A stretch of DNA of 64,000 nucleotides from an uncultured Pelagibacteraceae bacterium (GTDB lineage: Bacteria; Pseudomonadota; Alphaproteobacteria; Pelagibacterales; Pelagibacteraceae), in the NCBI GenBank assembly GCA_902634935.1, contig CACPMF010000005.1, positions 18,596 through 82,595 on the forward strand. The letters are read 5' to 3'. Made by a program: the position numbers and the translations under genes. Positions 1-9,088 of this stretch are shown one piece after another (position 1 is the stretch's first letter; every line of letters starts with the position of its first letter). The notes beneath the pieces were generated by a model that made no database searches, was not told the origin of the DNA, and worked only from the letters and a program-made list of their open reading frames with translations.

Positions 1-503
1 CGTAGGCGATAATAATTTTATTTATATTCTTTATACCCTTAAGACCTTTGGATATTTGTCTTTTTAAAACTTGGAATGTAATTTTTTTTTTCTTTTCATC
101 TATTGTTTCGCCTATACAAAATATAATACTTAATTTTTCCTTTAATACTGATTTAATTTTTTGATTAATAAGTAAATCTGTTTCTCCTTCATTTCTATTT
201 TCAGAATGTCCTAATATGATGTATTTTGCCCCAGCAGATTTGACGAGCTTTGCATTTACATTTCCTGTGTACGGACCATAATCATCTTTATAATGACAGT
301 TTTGAGCACCTATATAAAGTTTGGTATTTTTAAAATAATTTGAAAAGGATTTAAGCAATGTAAATGGTGGACAATAAATTATCTTAATCTTTTTATACTT
401 TTTATTTTTAATCAAATTTAAAACAGTTTTTACCTTTGAAATATCATTAAAATTGCCATGCATTTTCCAGTTAGCTACAAAAATCATATTAATATTTGTC
501 ATA
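1..503 (-). CDS. tpiA: triosephosphate isomerase, partial (C-terminus outside window)
   Basis: Interconverts glyceraldehyde-3-phosphate and dihydroxyacetone phosphate in glycolysis/gluconeogenesis. The reverse strand is open from an ATG at 503 to the window edge (about 167 residues). It shows the substrate-binding NWKMHG motif near residue 11, the catalytic histidine in LGHSENR, and FCIGET. The visible part stops at IIIAY, just before the AYEP motif that carries the catalytic glutamate, so that residue cannot be checked. An in-frame ATG at 488 is an alternative start giving MIFVANWKMHG; neither has a clear Shine-Dalgarno site. It is divergent from ppiD, as in many Alphaproteobacteria. Confidence 0.95.
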
Positions 504-562
504 TACAATATTTTAATTTATAGGTTTGTTTTTTGTAGTTCAATATATAAACGATTTTACTG

Positions 563-1984
563 ATGTTAAAAAACTTAAGAGGATTTTCAAACACTAAATT
601 AGCTGGTGTTCTTATTGCTATAATTATTGTTCCATTTGTATTTTGGGGAATGGGAAGTGTATTTAGTGGAGGCAATACTAACAATGTTGCCAAAATAAAT
701 AATAAATCAATTTCGACACAAGATTTTTTACAATATGTAAATCAGTCAAGAATTAACTTAGAGTATGTAAAAGAAAATATAGAAAATAATGTTATTGAAG
801 AAATATTAACTGGTCTTGTCTCAAATAAATTATTACAAATGGAAATAGAAAGCTTAAACGCATCATTGTCTGAAAACATATTAGCAAGTAAAATTAGAGG
901 TGATGAAAAATTTGTTGATGATAAAAATTCATTTTCGAGACTGAAATATGAAAAATTTCTTTTAGAGAATAATCTTACAGCACCAATTTATGAAATAAAA
1001 CTGAAGGATCAGGAATTAAAGAAAAATTTATTTGATTATGTAAGTGGAGGACTAATTTCACCATACTTTCTTAAAAATAAAATTTATATCAATGAAAACA
1101 AAGAACTTGAAATTGAATATTTTAATCTAGATCAAGTTTATAAAACCAATACATCTAAATCTGAGATCGATAAATTTATTAAAGAGAATGAAGATAATCT
1201 AAAAGAAGAGTTAATAGATATTAAATATACAAAAATTACACCAAAGACTCTTTTGGATATTAGTGAATTTAATGACGATTTTTTTAAAAAAATTGATGAA
1301 ATAGAAAATAGTATATTTAATGGCTCTAAATTAAATGAAATTCAAAAATTACATAATTTAAAAATTGAGGTAGTTTCAAATTTTAACAATGAGATGGATT
1401 CAAATGAGATTCTACAAGAAATATATTCTAAAAGAAAAGAGGACAAAACTCAAATCATTGATAAAAATGACTTTTATCTTTTATATGAGATATCAAACAT
1501 AAAAAAAATTTTACCAGACTTAAATAATTTAAATTTTATTGAAAAAGTAAAAAATCAATTAGTGATGAAACAAAAAATTGATTACAACAAAAACCTATTT
1601 AAAAAAATTCAAGATAAAAAATTTTCAAATGCTGAATTTTATAATATTGCAAAGAATGAAAGTAATATTAAACAATTGAAAATCAATTCATCCAATTTTG
1701 ATGAAACTTTCAGTAGAGAGTCAGTAGAATTATTATATTCGCTCCCTAACAAAAGTTTTGTTTTGATTGCAGATAAAAATAATGATGTCTATTTATCTAA
1801 AATATCAAATATAAATACAAGTATGCTTAATAAAGATACTGATAAAGTTAATGAGTATAAATTAAAGTCAAACAGTCAAGTAATAGGAGAAATATATAGT
1901 ACTTATGATTTGTCTTTGAGTAAAAAATATAATGTTAAATTATTTAATAGCACACTTGAGAGAATTAAAAATAATTTCAGATAA
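563..1984 (+). CDS. ppiD: PpiD/SurA-like membrane-anchored periplasmic chaperone
   Basis: Probably a periplasmic folding factor tethered to the inner membrane. A short basic N-terminus is followed by one transmembrane segment at about residues 14-34 and then a SurA N-terminal-like region (KINNKSISTQDFLQYVNQSR). It has 473 residues, shorter than the roughly 620 of classical PpiD, and I see no clear parvulin signature in the middle or C-terminal part, so it may be a chaperone without isomerase activity. Its stop overlaps the trpE start (TAATG), which suggests translational coupling. The ppiD-trpE neighbourhood is typical of Alphaproteobacteria. The family assignment is firm for the N-terminus and weaker for the rest. 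Confidence 0.8.
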   Translation: MLKNLRGFSNTKLAGVLIAIIIVPFVFWGMGSVFSGGNTNNVAKINNKSISTQDFLQYVNQSRINLEYVKENIENNVIEEILTGLVSNKLLQMEIESLNASLSENILASKIRGDEKFVDDKNSFSRLKYEKFLLENNLTAPIYEIKLKDQELKKNLFDYVSGGLISPYFLKNKIYINENKELEIEYFNLDQVYKTNTSKSEIDKFIKENEDNLKEELIDIKYTKITPKTLLDISEFNDDFFKKIDEIENSIFNGSKLNEIQKLHNLKIEVVSNFNNEMDSNEILQEIYSKRKEDKTQIIDKNDFYLLYEISNIKKILPDLNNLNFIEKVKNQLVMKQKIDYNKNLFKKIQDKKFSNAEFYNIAKNESNIKQLKINSSNFDETFSRESVELLYSLPNKSFVLIADKNNDVYLSKISNINTSMLNKDTDKVNEYKLKSNSQVIGEIYSTYDLSLSKKYNVKLFNSTLERIKNNFR

Positions 1985-3441
1985 TGCTTAATGTCAATTT
2001 TAACCAATTTAAATCTGGTTATTTAAAAAAAAAAAATCAAGTTTTATTTTTTTCGATTAATTCAAAAGGTGAGCAAGAAATAATTAATTTAATTAATAAT
2101 TTTTTGATTGAAAAAAATAGTTTTGTTTTTGAGTCTGTAGAAAAAGGTAAAATTAAAGGTAGGTACACAATATTTGGCAGAAATCCTGATAAAATATGGG
2201 AGTTTAATAAAAATAGATGTCAAATTCAAACTGGAAACAAAAAAAAAATATTGATAGGAAATCCTAAAGAAAACATAGAAAAAATTATTGAGGAATTTAA
2301 ATTTAATACCCCTAAAAACTTACCACCAATTTGTTCACTTATATCAGGTTATTTTTCTTATGATATTATCCGTTACATTGAAAAAATACCTAATAAAAAT
2401 AAAGATGATTTAAATATACCCGATGCAAGAATATTACGTCCACGAAACCTTGTAATTCACGATAACTTAAAAAGTAAGCTGTATTTTATTGTAAATGTTT
2501 TTAGTAACGAAAAAATTCAAAATTTAAAAAGGAAATACGAAAAATCTATTAATGAAATAGAACAAATGGTTTTTCTAGCAAACTACTCTCAAAATTCCTC
2601 ATTTAATGAAAAAAAAGTAAAATTGAAACCTATCAAATCAAATACCTCAAAGAATAAATTTATATCAAATGTAAAAAAAGCAAAAAAATATATTAAAATT
2701 GGCGATATTTTTCAGGTTGTTCTAAGTCAAAGATTTGAAACTAAATTAACAAAAAAACCTTTAGAAATTTACAAGAAACTTAGAAAAACAAATCCATCAC
2801 CATTTATGTATTTTTTTAATTTTAATGATTTTCAAATTATTGGAGCTAGTCCTGAAATTCTTGTCAGATTAAGAAATAATAAAATAACAATAAGACCTAT
2901 AGCTGGTACAAGACCAAGGGGTAAAAATAAAAAAGAAGATAATTTTTTTAAAAAAGATCTTTTGCAAGATAAAAAGGAGCTTTCCGAGCATTTGATGCTT
3001 TTAGACCTTGGCAGGAATGATACGGGAAAAGTATCAAAAATAAATACTGTAAAAGTTACTGAAAGTTTTAATGTTGAAAAATATTCACATGTCATGCACA
3101 TAGTTTCGAATGTCCAAGGGGAATTTAATAATAAGTTTTCTAAATTTGACACTTTGTTGTCTGGTTTTCCTGCTGGTACTGTATCCGGAGCACCAAAAAT
3201 TAGAGCAATGGAAATAATTGATGAACTTGAGAATACAAAAAGGAAAGTATACGCAGGTGGAATTGGATATTTTTCTGCTAACGGTGATTTTGATACATGT
3301 ATTGCTTTAAGAACAGCATTAACTAAAAATAACAAATTTTATGTTCAATCTGGAGCAGGTATTGTTGCTGATAGCAAACCGTTAAATGAATTTAAAGAAA
3401 CGGTAAATAAAGCAAAAGCTTTATTAAAAGCACTAGAATAG
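1984..3441 (+). CDS. trpE: anthranilate synthase component I
   Basis: Converts chorismate to anthranilate with ammonia delivered by TrpG, the first committed step of tryptophan synthesis. The 485 residues show the chorismate-binding fold with GDIFQVVLSQRF, the RPIAGTRPRG block, LMLLDLGRND, GFPAGTVSGAPK and a C-terminal QSGAGIVADS. The N-terminal VFESVEKGKIKGRY resembles the LLES region that binds feedback tryptophan in this family, so allosteric inhibition is likely. It overlaps ppiD by one base and is followed after 2 bp by trpG. No leader peptide or attenuator can be seen, because the upstream gene runs into its start codon. Confidence 0.97.
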   Translation: MLNVNFNQFKSGYLKKKNQVLFFSINSKGEQEIINLINNFLIEKNSFVFESVEKGKIKGRYTIFGRNPDKIWEFNKNRCQIQTGNKKKILIGNPKENIEKIIEEFKFNTPKNLPPICSLISGYFSYDIIRYIEKIPNKNKDDLNIPDARILRPRNLVIHDNLKSKLYFIVNVFSNEKIQNLKRKYEKSINEIEQMVFLANYSQNSSFNEKKVKLKPIKSNTSKNKFISNVKKAKKYIKIGDIFQVVLSQRFETKLTKKPLEIYKKLRKTNPSPFMYFFNFNDFQIIGASPEILVRLRNNKITIRPIAGTRPRGKNKKEDNFFKKDLLQDKKELSEHLMLLDLGRNDTGKVSKINTVKVTESFNVEKYSHVMHIVSNVQGEFNNKFSKFDTLLSGFPAGTVSGAPKIRAMEIIDELENTKRKVYAGGIGYFSANGDFDTCIALRTALTKNNKFYVQSGAGIVADSKPLNEFKETVNKAKALLKALE

Positions 3442-3443
3442 TT

Positions 3444-4010
3444 ATGAAAATATTACTAATAGACAACTATGACAGTTTTACATTCAACTTATATCATTAT
3501 ATTTCTGTTTATGCCAAAAAAGTTGATGTAATAAGGAATGATAAAATTAACTCTAAAGAAATTTTAAAAAGAAAATACAAAAAAATTGTTATTTCCCCTG
3601 GTCCAGGTAATCCGGATCAAGCAGGAAACTGTCTTAAAATTGTAAAGGACTTGTATAAAAAAATTCCAATTTTAGGAGTTTGTTTAGGACATCAAATAAT
3701 TGGTCAAACATTTGGTTCAAAAATAGTACAAGCCAAGGAATTAGTACATGGAAAAACAAGCAAAATTTATTCTAAAAAGAAAGGGGTTCTTAAAAAAATT
3801 CCAAAAATATTTGAAGCAACGAGGTATCACAGCTTAATAATAGACAAAAAAACATTATCAAATGAGCTTGAGATAACAGCTGAAACTCATAACGGTAATA
3901 TCATGGGTATTAAACATAAAAAATATAATACTCATGGTGTGCAATTTCATCCTGAAAGTATAAAAACTATACATGGTTTAAAAATATTGAAAAATTTTAT
4001 TAGAAATTAA
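3444..4010 (+). CDS. trpG: anthranilate synthase component II (glutamine amidotransferase)
   Basis: Class I glutamine amidotransferase that feeds ammonia to TrpE. It has the oxyanion-loop motif ISPGPGNP (about residue 50), the nucleophile Cys80 in GVCLGHQ, and the His169/Glu171 pair in QFHPES, so the catalytic triad is complete. At 188 residues it is of normal size. Because it sits between trpE and trpD it is most likely dedicated to tryptophan, but a lone copy in a small genome could also serve aminodeoxychorismate synthase (PabA role); that dual role is inference. Confidence 0.96.
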   Translation: MKILLIDNYDSFTFNLYHYISVYAKKVDVIRNDKINSKEILKRKYKKIVISPGPGNPDQAGNCLKIVKDLYKKIPILGVCLGHQIIGQTFGSKIVQAKELVHGKTSKIYSKKKGVLKKIPKIFEATRYHSLIIDKKTLSNELEITAETHNGNIMGIKHKKYNTHGVQFHPESIKTIHGLKILKNFIRN

Positions 4011-4011
4011 A

Positions 4012-5004
4012 ATGGATAAATTTTTAGATAAATTAAGAAAAAAACAAAACTTATCATTTGAAGAAAGTATTAATGCTTTTCAAATTTTAATGGATGGAAA
4101 AGCAAATGATGATGAAATATTCAAATTTTTGACTTACCTTTCTGAAAAAGGCGAGGTTTCAGATGAAATTGCAGGTGGTGTTGCGGTATTGAGAGACAAA
4201 GCAACAAAAGTGAATGTGCAGAATTGCATTGATACTTGTGGAACTGGTGGTGATGGGAAAGATACATTAAATATTTCAACTGCCTCAGCTTTGTTATTGG
4301 CAAGTATGGGAGTTAAGGTTGCAAAACACGGTAACAAAGCAGTTTCGTCCAAATGTGGCTCTGCTGATGTTTTAGAGGCATTAAAAGTAAATATCAATTT
4401 AGATTCTAAAGGTGTTGAAGATCAAATAAATAAAAACCATTTTGGTTTCATGTTCGCTCCTAACTATCATAGTGCCATGAAATATGTCGGACCAACAAGA
4501 AAAAAAATTGGCAAAAGAACAATATTTAATTTAATTGGTCCATTGAGCAGTCCAGCAAAAGTTGAAAGGCAAGTAGTGGGTGTATTTGAAAGAAATTTAC
4601 TTAAAATATTTTCTGGCGCATTAAAAAATTTAAATATCAAGTTTGCCTGGGTAGTAAATAGTGAAGATGGTTTGGATGAAATATCTCCATATCAAAAAAC
4701 TCATGTTATGCAATTGAAAAGAGGAGTATTAAGTGAAATCATTATTGATCCTGAGCAATTAAATATAAAGGCTGATAATTTTCAAACATTAGTTGGCAAA
4801 GATGCTGAATATAACTCACAAAAAATAATTGAAATATTTAAGGGTGAAGATAATGATTTTTCAAAAGCTGTTTCTTTAAATTCAGCAGCGGGATTAATAG
4901 TTACCGAAAAAGAAACTAATTTCAAAAATGCTTATGAAATGTCGAGAAATCACTTATTAAGTGGTAAAACATTAGAACATTTAAAAAAATTAAATTATGT
5001 CTAA
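4012..5004 (+). CDS. trpD: anthranilate phosphoribosyltransferase
   Basis: Transfers phosphoribose from PRPP to anthranilate, the second step of tryptophan synthesis. Family motifs are intact: CGTGGDGKDTLNIST for PRPP binding near residue 80, KHGNKAVSSKCGSADVLE, NYHSAMKYVGPTR and GKRTIFNLIGPLSSPA. It has 330 residues, close to the usual length. It begins 1 bp after the trpG stop and its last codons overlap the trpC start by 8 bases, so the four trp genes form one tightly coupled unit. Confidence 0.97.
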   Translation: MDKFLDKLRKKQNLSFEESINAFQILMDGKANDDEIFKFLTYLSEKGEVSDEIAGGVAVLRDKATKVNVQNCIDTCGTGGDGKDTLNISTASALLLASMGVKVAKHGNKAVSSKCGSADVLEALKVNINLDSKGVEDQINKNHFGFMFAPNYHSAMKYVGPTRKKIGKRTIFNLIGPLSSPAKVERQVVGVFERNLLKIFSGALKNLNIKFAWVVNSEDGLDEISPYQKTHVMQLKRGVLSEIIIDPEQLNIKADNFQTLVGKDAEYNSQKIIEIFKGEDNDFSKAVSLNSAAGLIVTEKETNFKNAYEMSRNHLLSGKTLEHLKKLNYV

Positions 5005-5788
5005 TAATGTTTTACAAAAAATCATTGACAAAAAGAAATTGAAACTTGAAAAGATAAAAAACGAAATATCCTTGGAAAATATAAATGAACAAATTGAAAA
5101 AAATAATAATTTCATTGATTTTAAAAATAAAATTCAAAATAATATAAATAATAATAATTTATCAATTATTGCAGAAATTAAGAAAGCAAGCCCTTCAGCA
5201 GGTATCATAATTGAAAACTATGATCCTCTTAGTATCGCAGAGATTTATTTTAAAAATAAAGCTACATGCTTATCGATTTTGACAGAAGAAGATTACTTTT
5301 TAGGTAAATTGGATCATATTAAAAAAATTAAACAAAAAATAAATCTTCCTGTTTTATGTAAAGATTTTTTTATAGATAAATTTCAAGTTAAACTTTCAAA
5401 AAGTTATGGAGCTGATGCAATTTTGATTATTCTTGCTGGCGTAAATGATAAAATTGCTGATGAACTTTACCAGGAAGCTATTAATCAAAAAATGTCAGTT
5501 ATTGTTGAAGTTCACACTGTAGATGAAGCAAAAAAATCTCTTAAATACCGTGATGCTTTGATAGGAATAAATAATAGAAATTTGAAAACTCTCGAAACAA
5601 ATATTAATACAACTTATGATATTCATGATGTTCTAGTAGATCACAATGGCCCTTTAATTTCTGAAAGTGGCATTAAAAGCAAAGAAGATGTTTTAAAAAT
5701 CAGAAACAGCACAAAAATAAAAACTTTTTTAATTGGTGAATCAATTCTTAAAAATTTAGATAATAACAATATTTTTTCTGTTCTTTAG
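4997..5788 (+). CDS. trpC: indole-3-glycerol phosphate synthase
   Basis: Ring-closing decarboxylase of tryptophan synthesis, a TIM barrel of 263 residues. The catalytic lysine lies in AEIKKASPSAG, with CKDFFIDKFQV, IVEVHT, GINNRNLKT and LISESGI as further active-site strands. It is monofunctional, with no fused TrpF domain. trpF, trpB and trpA are not in the window, as expected when they lie at a second locus. The gene ends the trp operon; the following 85 bases hold the lexA control region rather than the moaC/moeA genes that follow trpC in many relatives. Confidence 0.97.
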   Translation: MSNNVLQKIIDKKKLKLEKIKNEISLENINEQIEKNNNFIDFKNKIQNNINNNNLSIIAEIKKASPSAGIIIENYDPLSIAEIYFKNKATCLSILTEEDYFLGKLDHIKKIKQKINLPVLCKDFFIDKFQVKLSKSYGADAILIILAGVNDKIADELYQEAINQKMSVIVEVHTVDEAKKSLKYRDALIGINNRNLKTLETNINTTYDIHDVLVDHNGPLISESGIKSKEDVLKIRNSTKIKTFLIGESILKNLDNNNIFSVL

Positions 5789-5836
5789 TCCGAAAACCTT
5801 TATTTTATTGATCTTTTTTCTGTTGTGATAATTGTA

Positions 5837-5851
5837 GAACTTTAATAGAAC
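5837..5851 (+). promoter_or_regulatory. SOS box (LexA operator) upstream of lexA
   Basis: The sequence GAAC-TTTAATA-GAAC is a perfect match, read on this strand, to the direct-repeat alphaproteobacterial LexA box GTTC-N7-GTTC. It lies 22 bases upstream of the preferred lexA ATG, the position expected for autorepression. A further half-site (GTTC) overlaps the start region at about 5869-5872. Confidence 0.8.
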
Positions 5852-5873
5852 ATCTGTGTACACAATTTGTTCT

Positions 5874-6554
5874 ATGCTTACTAAAAAACAAAAAAACTTA
5901 CTCTTATTTATCAACAAGAAGTTGAGATCTACAGGGGTATCCCCATCATATGAAGAAATGAAAGAATCTCTAAATCTTAAATCTAAATCAGGGATACATA
6001 GACTTATAAGTGCTTTAGAGGAAAGAGGTTTCATCAAAAGATTAGCTCACAAAGCAAGAGCTCTTGAAGTAGTCAAATTACCAGAAACTGCTTCTGCCAA
6101 TGATATTTATAATAGTTTTTCACCAAGTGTAATAAGAGGTGGATTAGATGATAAAAATCTTGAAGATAAATCTGGTAGTGAAATACCAGTTTTGGGAAAT
6201 ATTGCAGCGGGCACTCCTGTAGAAGCTATTCAAAATGAAGTAATGAGAATTCCGATGCCAGATAACATCGAGAAAAATGGAGAGTTTTTTGGTCTAAAGG
6301 TTAAAGGAGATTCAATGATTGAAGCGGGTATTAATGATGGAGATACCGTAATAGTAAAAAAGGCTGATACTGCTGAAAATGGTAAAATTGTTGTAGCTTT
6401 GATTGATGATAATGAAGCTATGTTAAAAAGAATTCGTAGAAAAGGAAAAACTGTGGCACTAGAAAGTGCTAACAGAAATTATGAGACTAAAATTTTTGGT
6501 CCTGACAGAGTAAAAGTACAAGGCGTACTAGTATCTTTATATAGAAACTTCTAA
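5874..6554 (+). CDS. lexA: LexA SOS repressor
   Basis: Transcriptional repressor of the DNA-damage response that inactivates itself by RecA-stimulated cleavage. The N-terminal winged helix-turn-helix ([13 protein letters not shown], then [20 protein letters not shown]) is followed by the cleavage site Ala-Gly in [11 protein letters not shown], the catalytic serine in KGDSMIEAG and the catalytic lysine in EAMLKRI, so autoproteolysis should work. I chose the ATG at 5874 because it matches the family N-terminus; an in-frame GTG at 5856 would add six residues not typical of LexA. A GAAC-N7-GAAC operator precedes it, implying autoregulation. It has 226 residues. Confidence 0.96.
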   Translation: MLTKKQKNLLLFINKKLRSTGVSPSYEEMKESLNLKSKSGIHRLISALEERGFIKRLAHKARALEVVKLPETASANDIYNSFSPSVIRGGLDDKNLEDKSGSEIPVLGNIAAGTPVEAIQNEVMRIPMPDNIEKNGEFFGLKVKGDSMIEAGINDGDTVIVKKADTAENGKIVVALIDDNEAMLKRIRRKGKTVALESANRNYETKIFGPDRVKVQGVLVSLYRNF

Positions 6555-6577
6555 TAAAATAGTCTAAATATTTTTAG

Positions 6578-7972
6578 ATGAAAAAAGTTGCAACTCGGTT
6601 TGCACCCTCACCTACTGGGCCATTGCATATAGGTGGAGTAAGAACTGCTTTATTTAATTGGCTATATTCGAAAAACCATAATGGAAAATTTTTTTTAAGA
6701 ATTGAAGATACTGATAAGGAAAGATCAAAAGAGGAATTTAAATTACAGATTTTAAATTCTCTTAAATGGATAGGGATTAATCATGATGGAGAGGAGTATA
6801 TTCAATCAAAAAATATTGAAAGTCATACTAAAATCGTAAATAAATTATTAGAAACCGGAAATGCTTACAAATGTTATTGCTCCTCAGATGAAATAGAAGA
6901 GCAAAAACTTAGAGCTAAACAAAAAAAGATACCGTACATTTATAATAGAAAATGGAGGGATAAAAGCGAAACAGAGGCTCCTCAAGATGTCAAACCAGTT
7001 ATAAGGTTTAAAAGTAAAATTGAGGGCAGCACAAAAATAAATGATTTAGTTCAGGGAGATATAGAAATTGAAAATAATACAATTGAAGATTTTATAATTT
7101 TACGAACAGATGGAACACCAACATACAATTTATCGGCTTCAGTAGATGACCATATTATGGATATTACCCATATAATTCGAGGTGATGATCATAAAATCAA
7201 TACATTTAAACAAATTCAAATATATGAGGCGCTGCGATGGGAAACACCTTTATTTGCACATATACCTTTAATTCATACATTGGAAGGTAAAAAATTATCA
7301 AAAAGAGATAATGCTTCAACAATTGATAATTACGAAAAAATTGGAATTATGCCTGATGCCTTAAGAAATTATCTTATGAGATTGGGGTGGTCTTATAAAG
7401 ATAAAGAAATATTTTCTTTGAAAGAAAGTATTAAATATTTTAATTTAGAAGGTATTGGAAAGTCACCTTCAAAACTTGATATGTCACGAATTTTATCAAT
7501 GAATGAGTATTATATAAAAAATAAAAGTAACGATGATCTTTTCCAAAGTTTCGAGGAATATTGTAAAAATTTTAAGGAAAATATTAACAATGAAAAACTA
7601 AATATTATAAAGAAATCACTAACTTTTTTAAAAAATAAAGCAAAAACAATGGAGGATATTTATAACAATTCAAAATTTATTATAAATGATGAGATAATTA
7701 TTGAAAACGCTGAAATGAGTTTATTAACTGAAAATGCAAAAAATATAATCAAATCTTTCATGAAAAAAGTAAATGAAATAGAAGTTTTTAATAAAGAAAC
7801 ATTAGAACCAATAATAAATAATTTAATAACAGAGAATCAAACAAACTTTAAAGGTGTAGGTCAGCCATTAAGAATTATTTTAACAGGCTCAAAATTTGGA
7901 CCTGGAATATATGATATTATAATTTCGTTAGGAAAAAAAAGAGTTTTAGATAGATTAAGTAAGATAGGATAA
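6578..7972 (+). CDS. gltX: glutamyl-tRNA synthetase
   Basis: Class I aminoacyl-tRNA synthetase that charges tRNA-Glu, and in Alphaproteobacteria usually also tRNA-Gln, later corrected by GatCAB. It has the HIGH-type motif SPTGPLHIGG at residue 10 onward and the KMSKS-type motif KKLSKRDNAS near residue 240. It has 464 residues, normal for the family. It starts 23 bp after lexA and its 3' end overlaps the convergent lpxB by 18 bases, leaving no room for a terminator between the two operons. The comEC gene often found before gltX in relatives is absent. Confidence 0.97.
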   Translation: MKKVATRFAPSPTGPLHIGGVRTALFNWLYSKNHNGKFFLRIEDTDKERSKEEFKLQILNSLKWIGINHDGEEYIQSKNIESHTKIVNKLLETGNAYKCYCSSDEIEEQKLRAKQKKIPYIYNRKWRDKSETEAPQDVKPVIRFKSKIEGSTKINDLVQGDIEIENNTIEDFIILRTDGTPTYNLSASVDDHIMDITHIIRGDDHKINTFKQIQIYEALRWETPLFAHIPLIHTLEGKKLSKRDNASTIDNYEKIGIMPDALRNYLMRLGWSYKDKEIFSLKESIKYFNLEGIGKSPSKLDMSRILSMNEYYIKNKSNDDLFQSFEEYCKNFKENINNEKLNIIKKSLTFLKNKAKTMEDIYNNSKFIINDEIIIENAEMSLLTENAKNIIKSFMKKVNEIEVFNKETLEPIINNLITENQTNFKGVGQPLRIILTGSKFGPGIYDIIISLGKKRVLDRLSKIG

Positions 7973-9088
7973 AATTACTTGAGATGCCTGGTCACTTGCA
8001 GAGGTTGAAGATTTTAAATCATCTATAGTATTTTTAACTACAGACATTTGCTCTTTAATTAAATTAGGTTTTTTCATAAAGTAATGAAAAGTTTTATAAA
8101 TCTCATTTGGATTACATTCGTTTTGTAAAAGTTCTGGTATGATTTCTTTGTTATTAATTATATTAATCATATTTACATATTTAATTTTTAATAGAAGTTT
8201 AGCTATATGATAATTAAAAAAATTCATTTTATAAATTATCATTGAAGGAATATTATTTTTACATACCTCGAGAGATACAGTTCCAGACTTGACAATTGCA
8301 AAAATCGATTTTTTTAAAACCTGTGATTTGATTTTATCATCACTAACAACTTCAACATTCGAAAAATTTTCTGTTAACAATTTATTTTTTATCATCTCTT
8401 TAAATTTTTGAGTAGAATGAAAAATATAATGATATGAATTATCTTTTAAATTCATCTTTTTTATAAAATTAATTAATAATGGAAAAAGGATTTTAATTTC
8501 ACTTTCCCTGCTGCCTGGAAACAAGGATACAATATTTTTTTTATCTACAAAATCTTTGATCTCTACATTTATTTCCTTTTCCATAGAATCTATCAAAGGA
8601 TGTCCAACAAAAGTGTTTTTTAAATTCTCCTTGTCAAAGAATTTTTTTTCAAAACAAAATAAAAGAAGGATATGATCAAGAAATTTTTTCATTTTTTTTA
8701 CTCTCCCCTCTCGCCATGCCCAAACTTTTGGTGCAATAAAATGTATTGTTTTGATTTTTGGGTTGATTTGTTTTACTTTTTCAGAAACACGTAATGAAAA
8801 ATCAGGGCTATCAACTGTAAAAAGAATACTAGGATTAAACTTAATCACTTCATTTACAGTTAAATCAATTTTTTTTTTTATTTTAAAAAAGTTTAATACG
8901 ACATCAGTAAAAGCCATATAAGTGATATCTTTTTGGTCATATATAGATTTGATTCCTAAAGATTTTAAATGATTTCCACACACTCCAAGATATTCAATAT
9001 CTTTTTTTTTATCATTAAGATTCCTAATTACATTCGAGGCCAATTTATCCCCTGAGGACTCGCCTGTTAAAATAAATATTTTTTTCAT
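7955..9088 (-). CDS. lpxB: lipid-A-disaccharide synthase
   Basis: Glycosyltransferase (GT19) that joins UDP-2,3-diacylglucosamine and lipid X to form the lipid A disaccharide on the cytoplasmic membrane face. The N-terminus TGESSGDKLASNVI, the block APKVWAWREGRVKKMKK and the motif FPGSRESEI are characteristic. It has 377 residues, the usual size. It is the last gene of the long rpsB-to-lpxB run, starting 4 bases inside the end of lpxI (ATGA), and it ends inside the 3' end of the convergent gltX. Confidence 0.95.
   Translation of the reverse strand: MKKIFILTGESSGDKLASNVIRNLNDKKKDIEYLGVCGNHLKSLGIKSIYDQKDITYMAFTDVVLNFFKIKKKIDLTVNEVIKFNPSILFTVDSPDFSLRVSEKVKQINPKIKTIHFIAPKVWAWREGRVKKMKKFLDHILLLFCFEKKFFDKENLKNTFVGHPLIDSMEKEINVEIKDFVDKKNIVSLFPGSRESEIKILFPLLINFIKKMNLKDNSYHYIFHSTQKFKEMIKNKLLTENFSNVEVVSDDKIKSQVLKKSIFAIVKSGTVSLEVCKNNIPSMIIYKMNFFNYHIAKLLLKIKYVNMINIINNKEIIPELLQNECNPNEIYKTFHYFMKKPNLIKEQMSVVKNTIDDLKSSTSASDQASQVILSYLT

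Noticed and set aside
2832-3335. 167-codon antisense frame inside trpE
   Set aside because: It lies wholly opposite a well-conserved gene in a complementary frame, with no motif of its own.
5756-6037. 93-codon minus-strand frame over the lexA control region
   Set aside because: It overlaps trpC and lexA coding sequence and the SOS box, and has no family resemblance or ribosome binding site.
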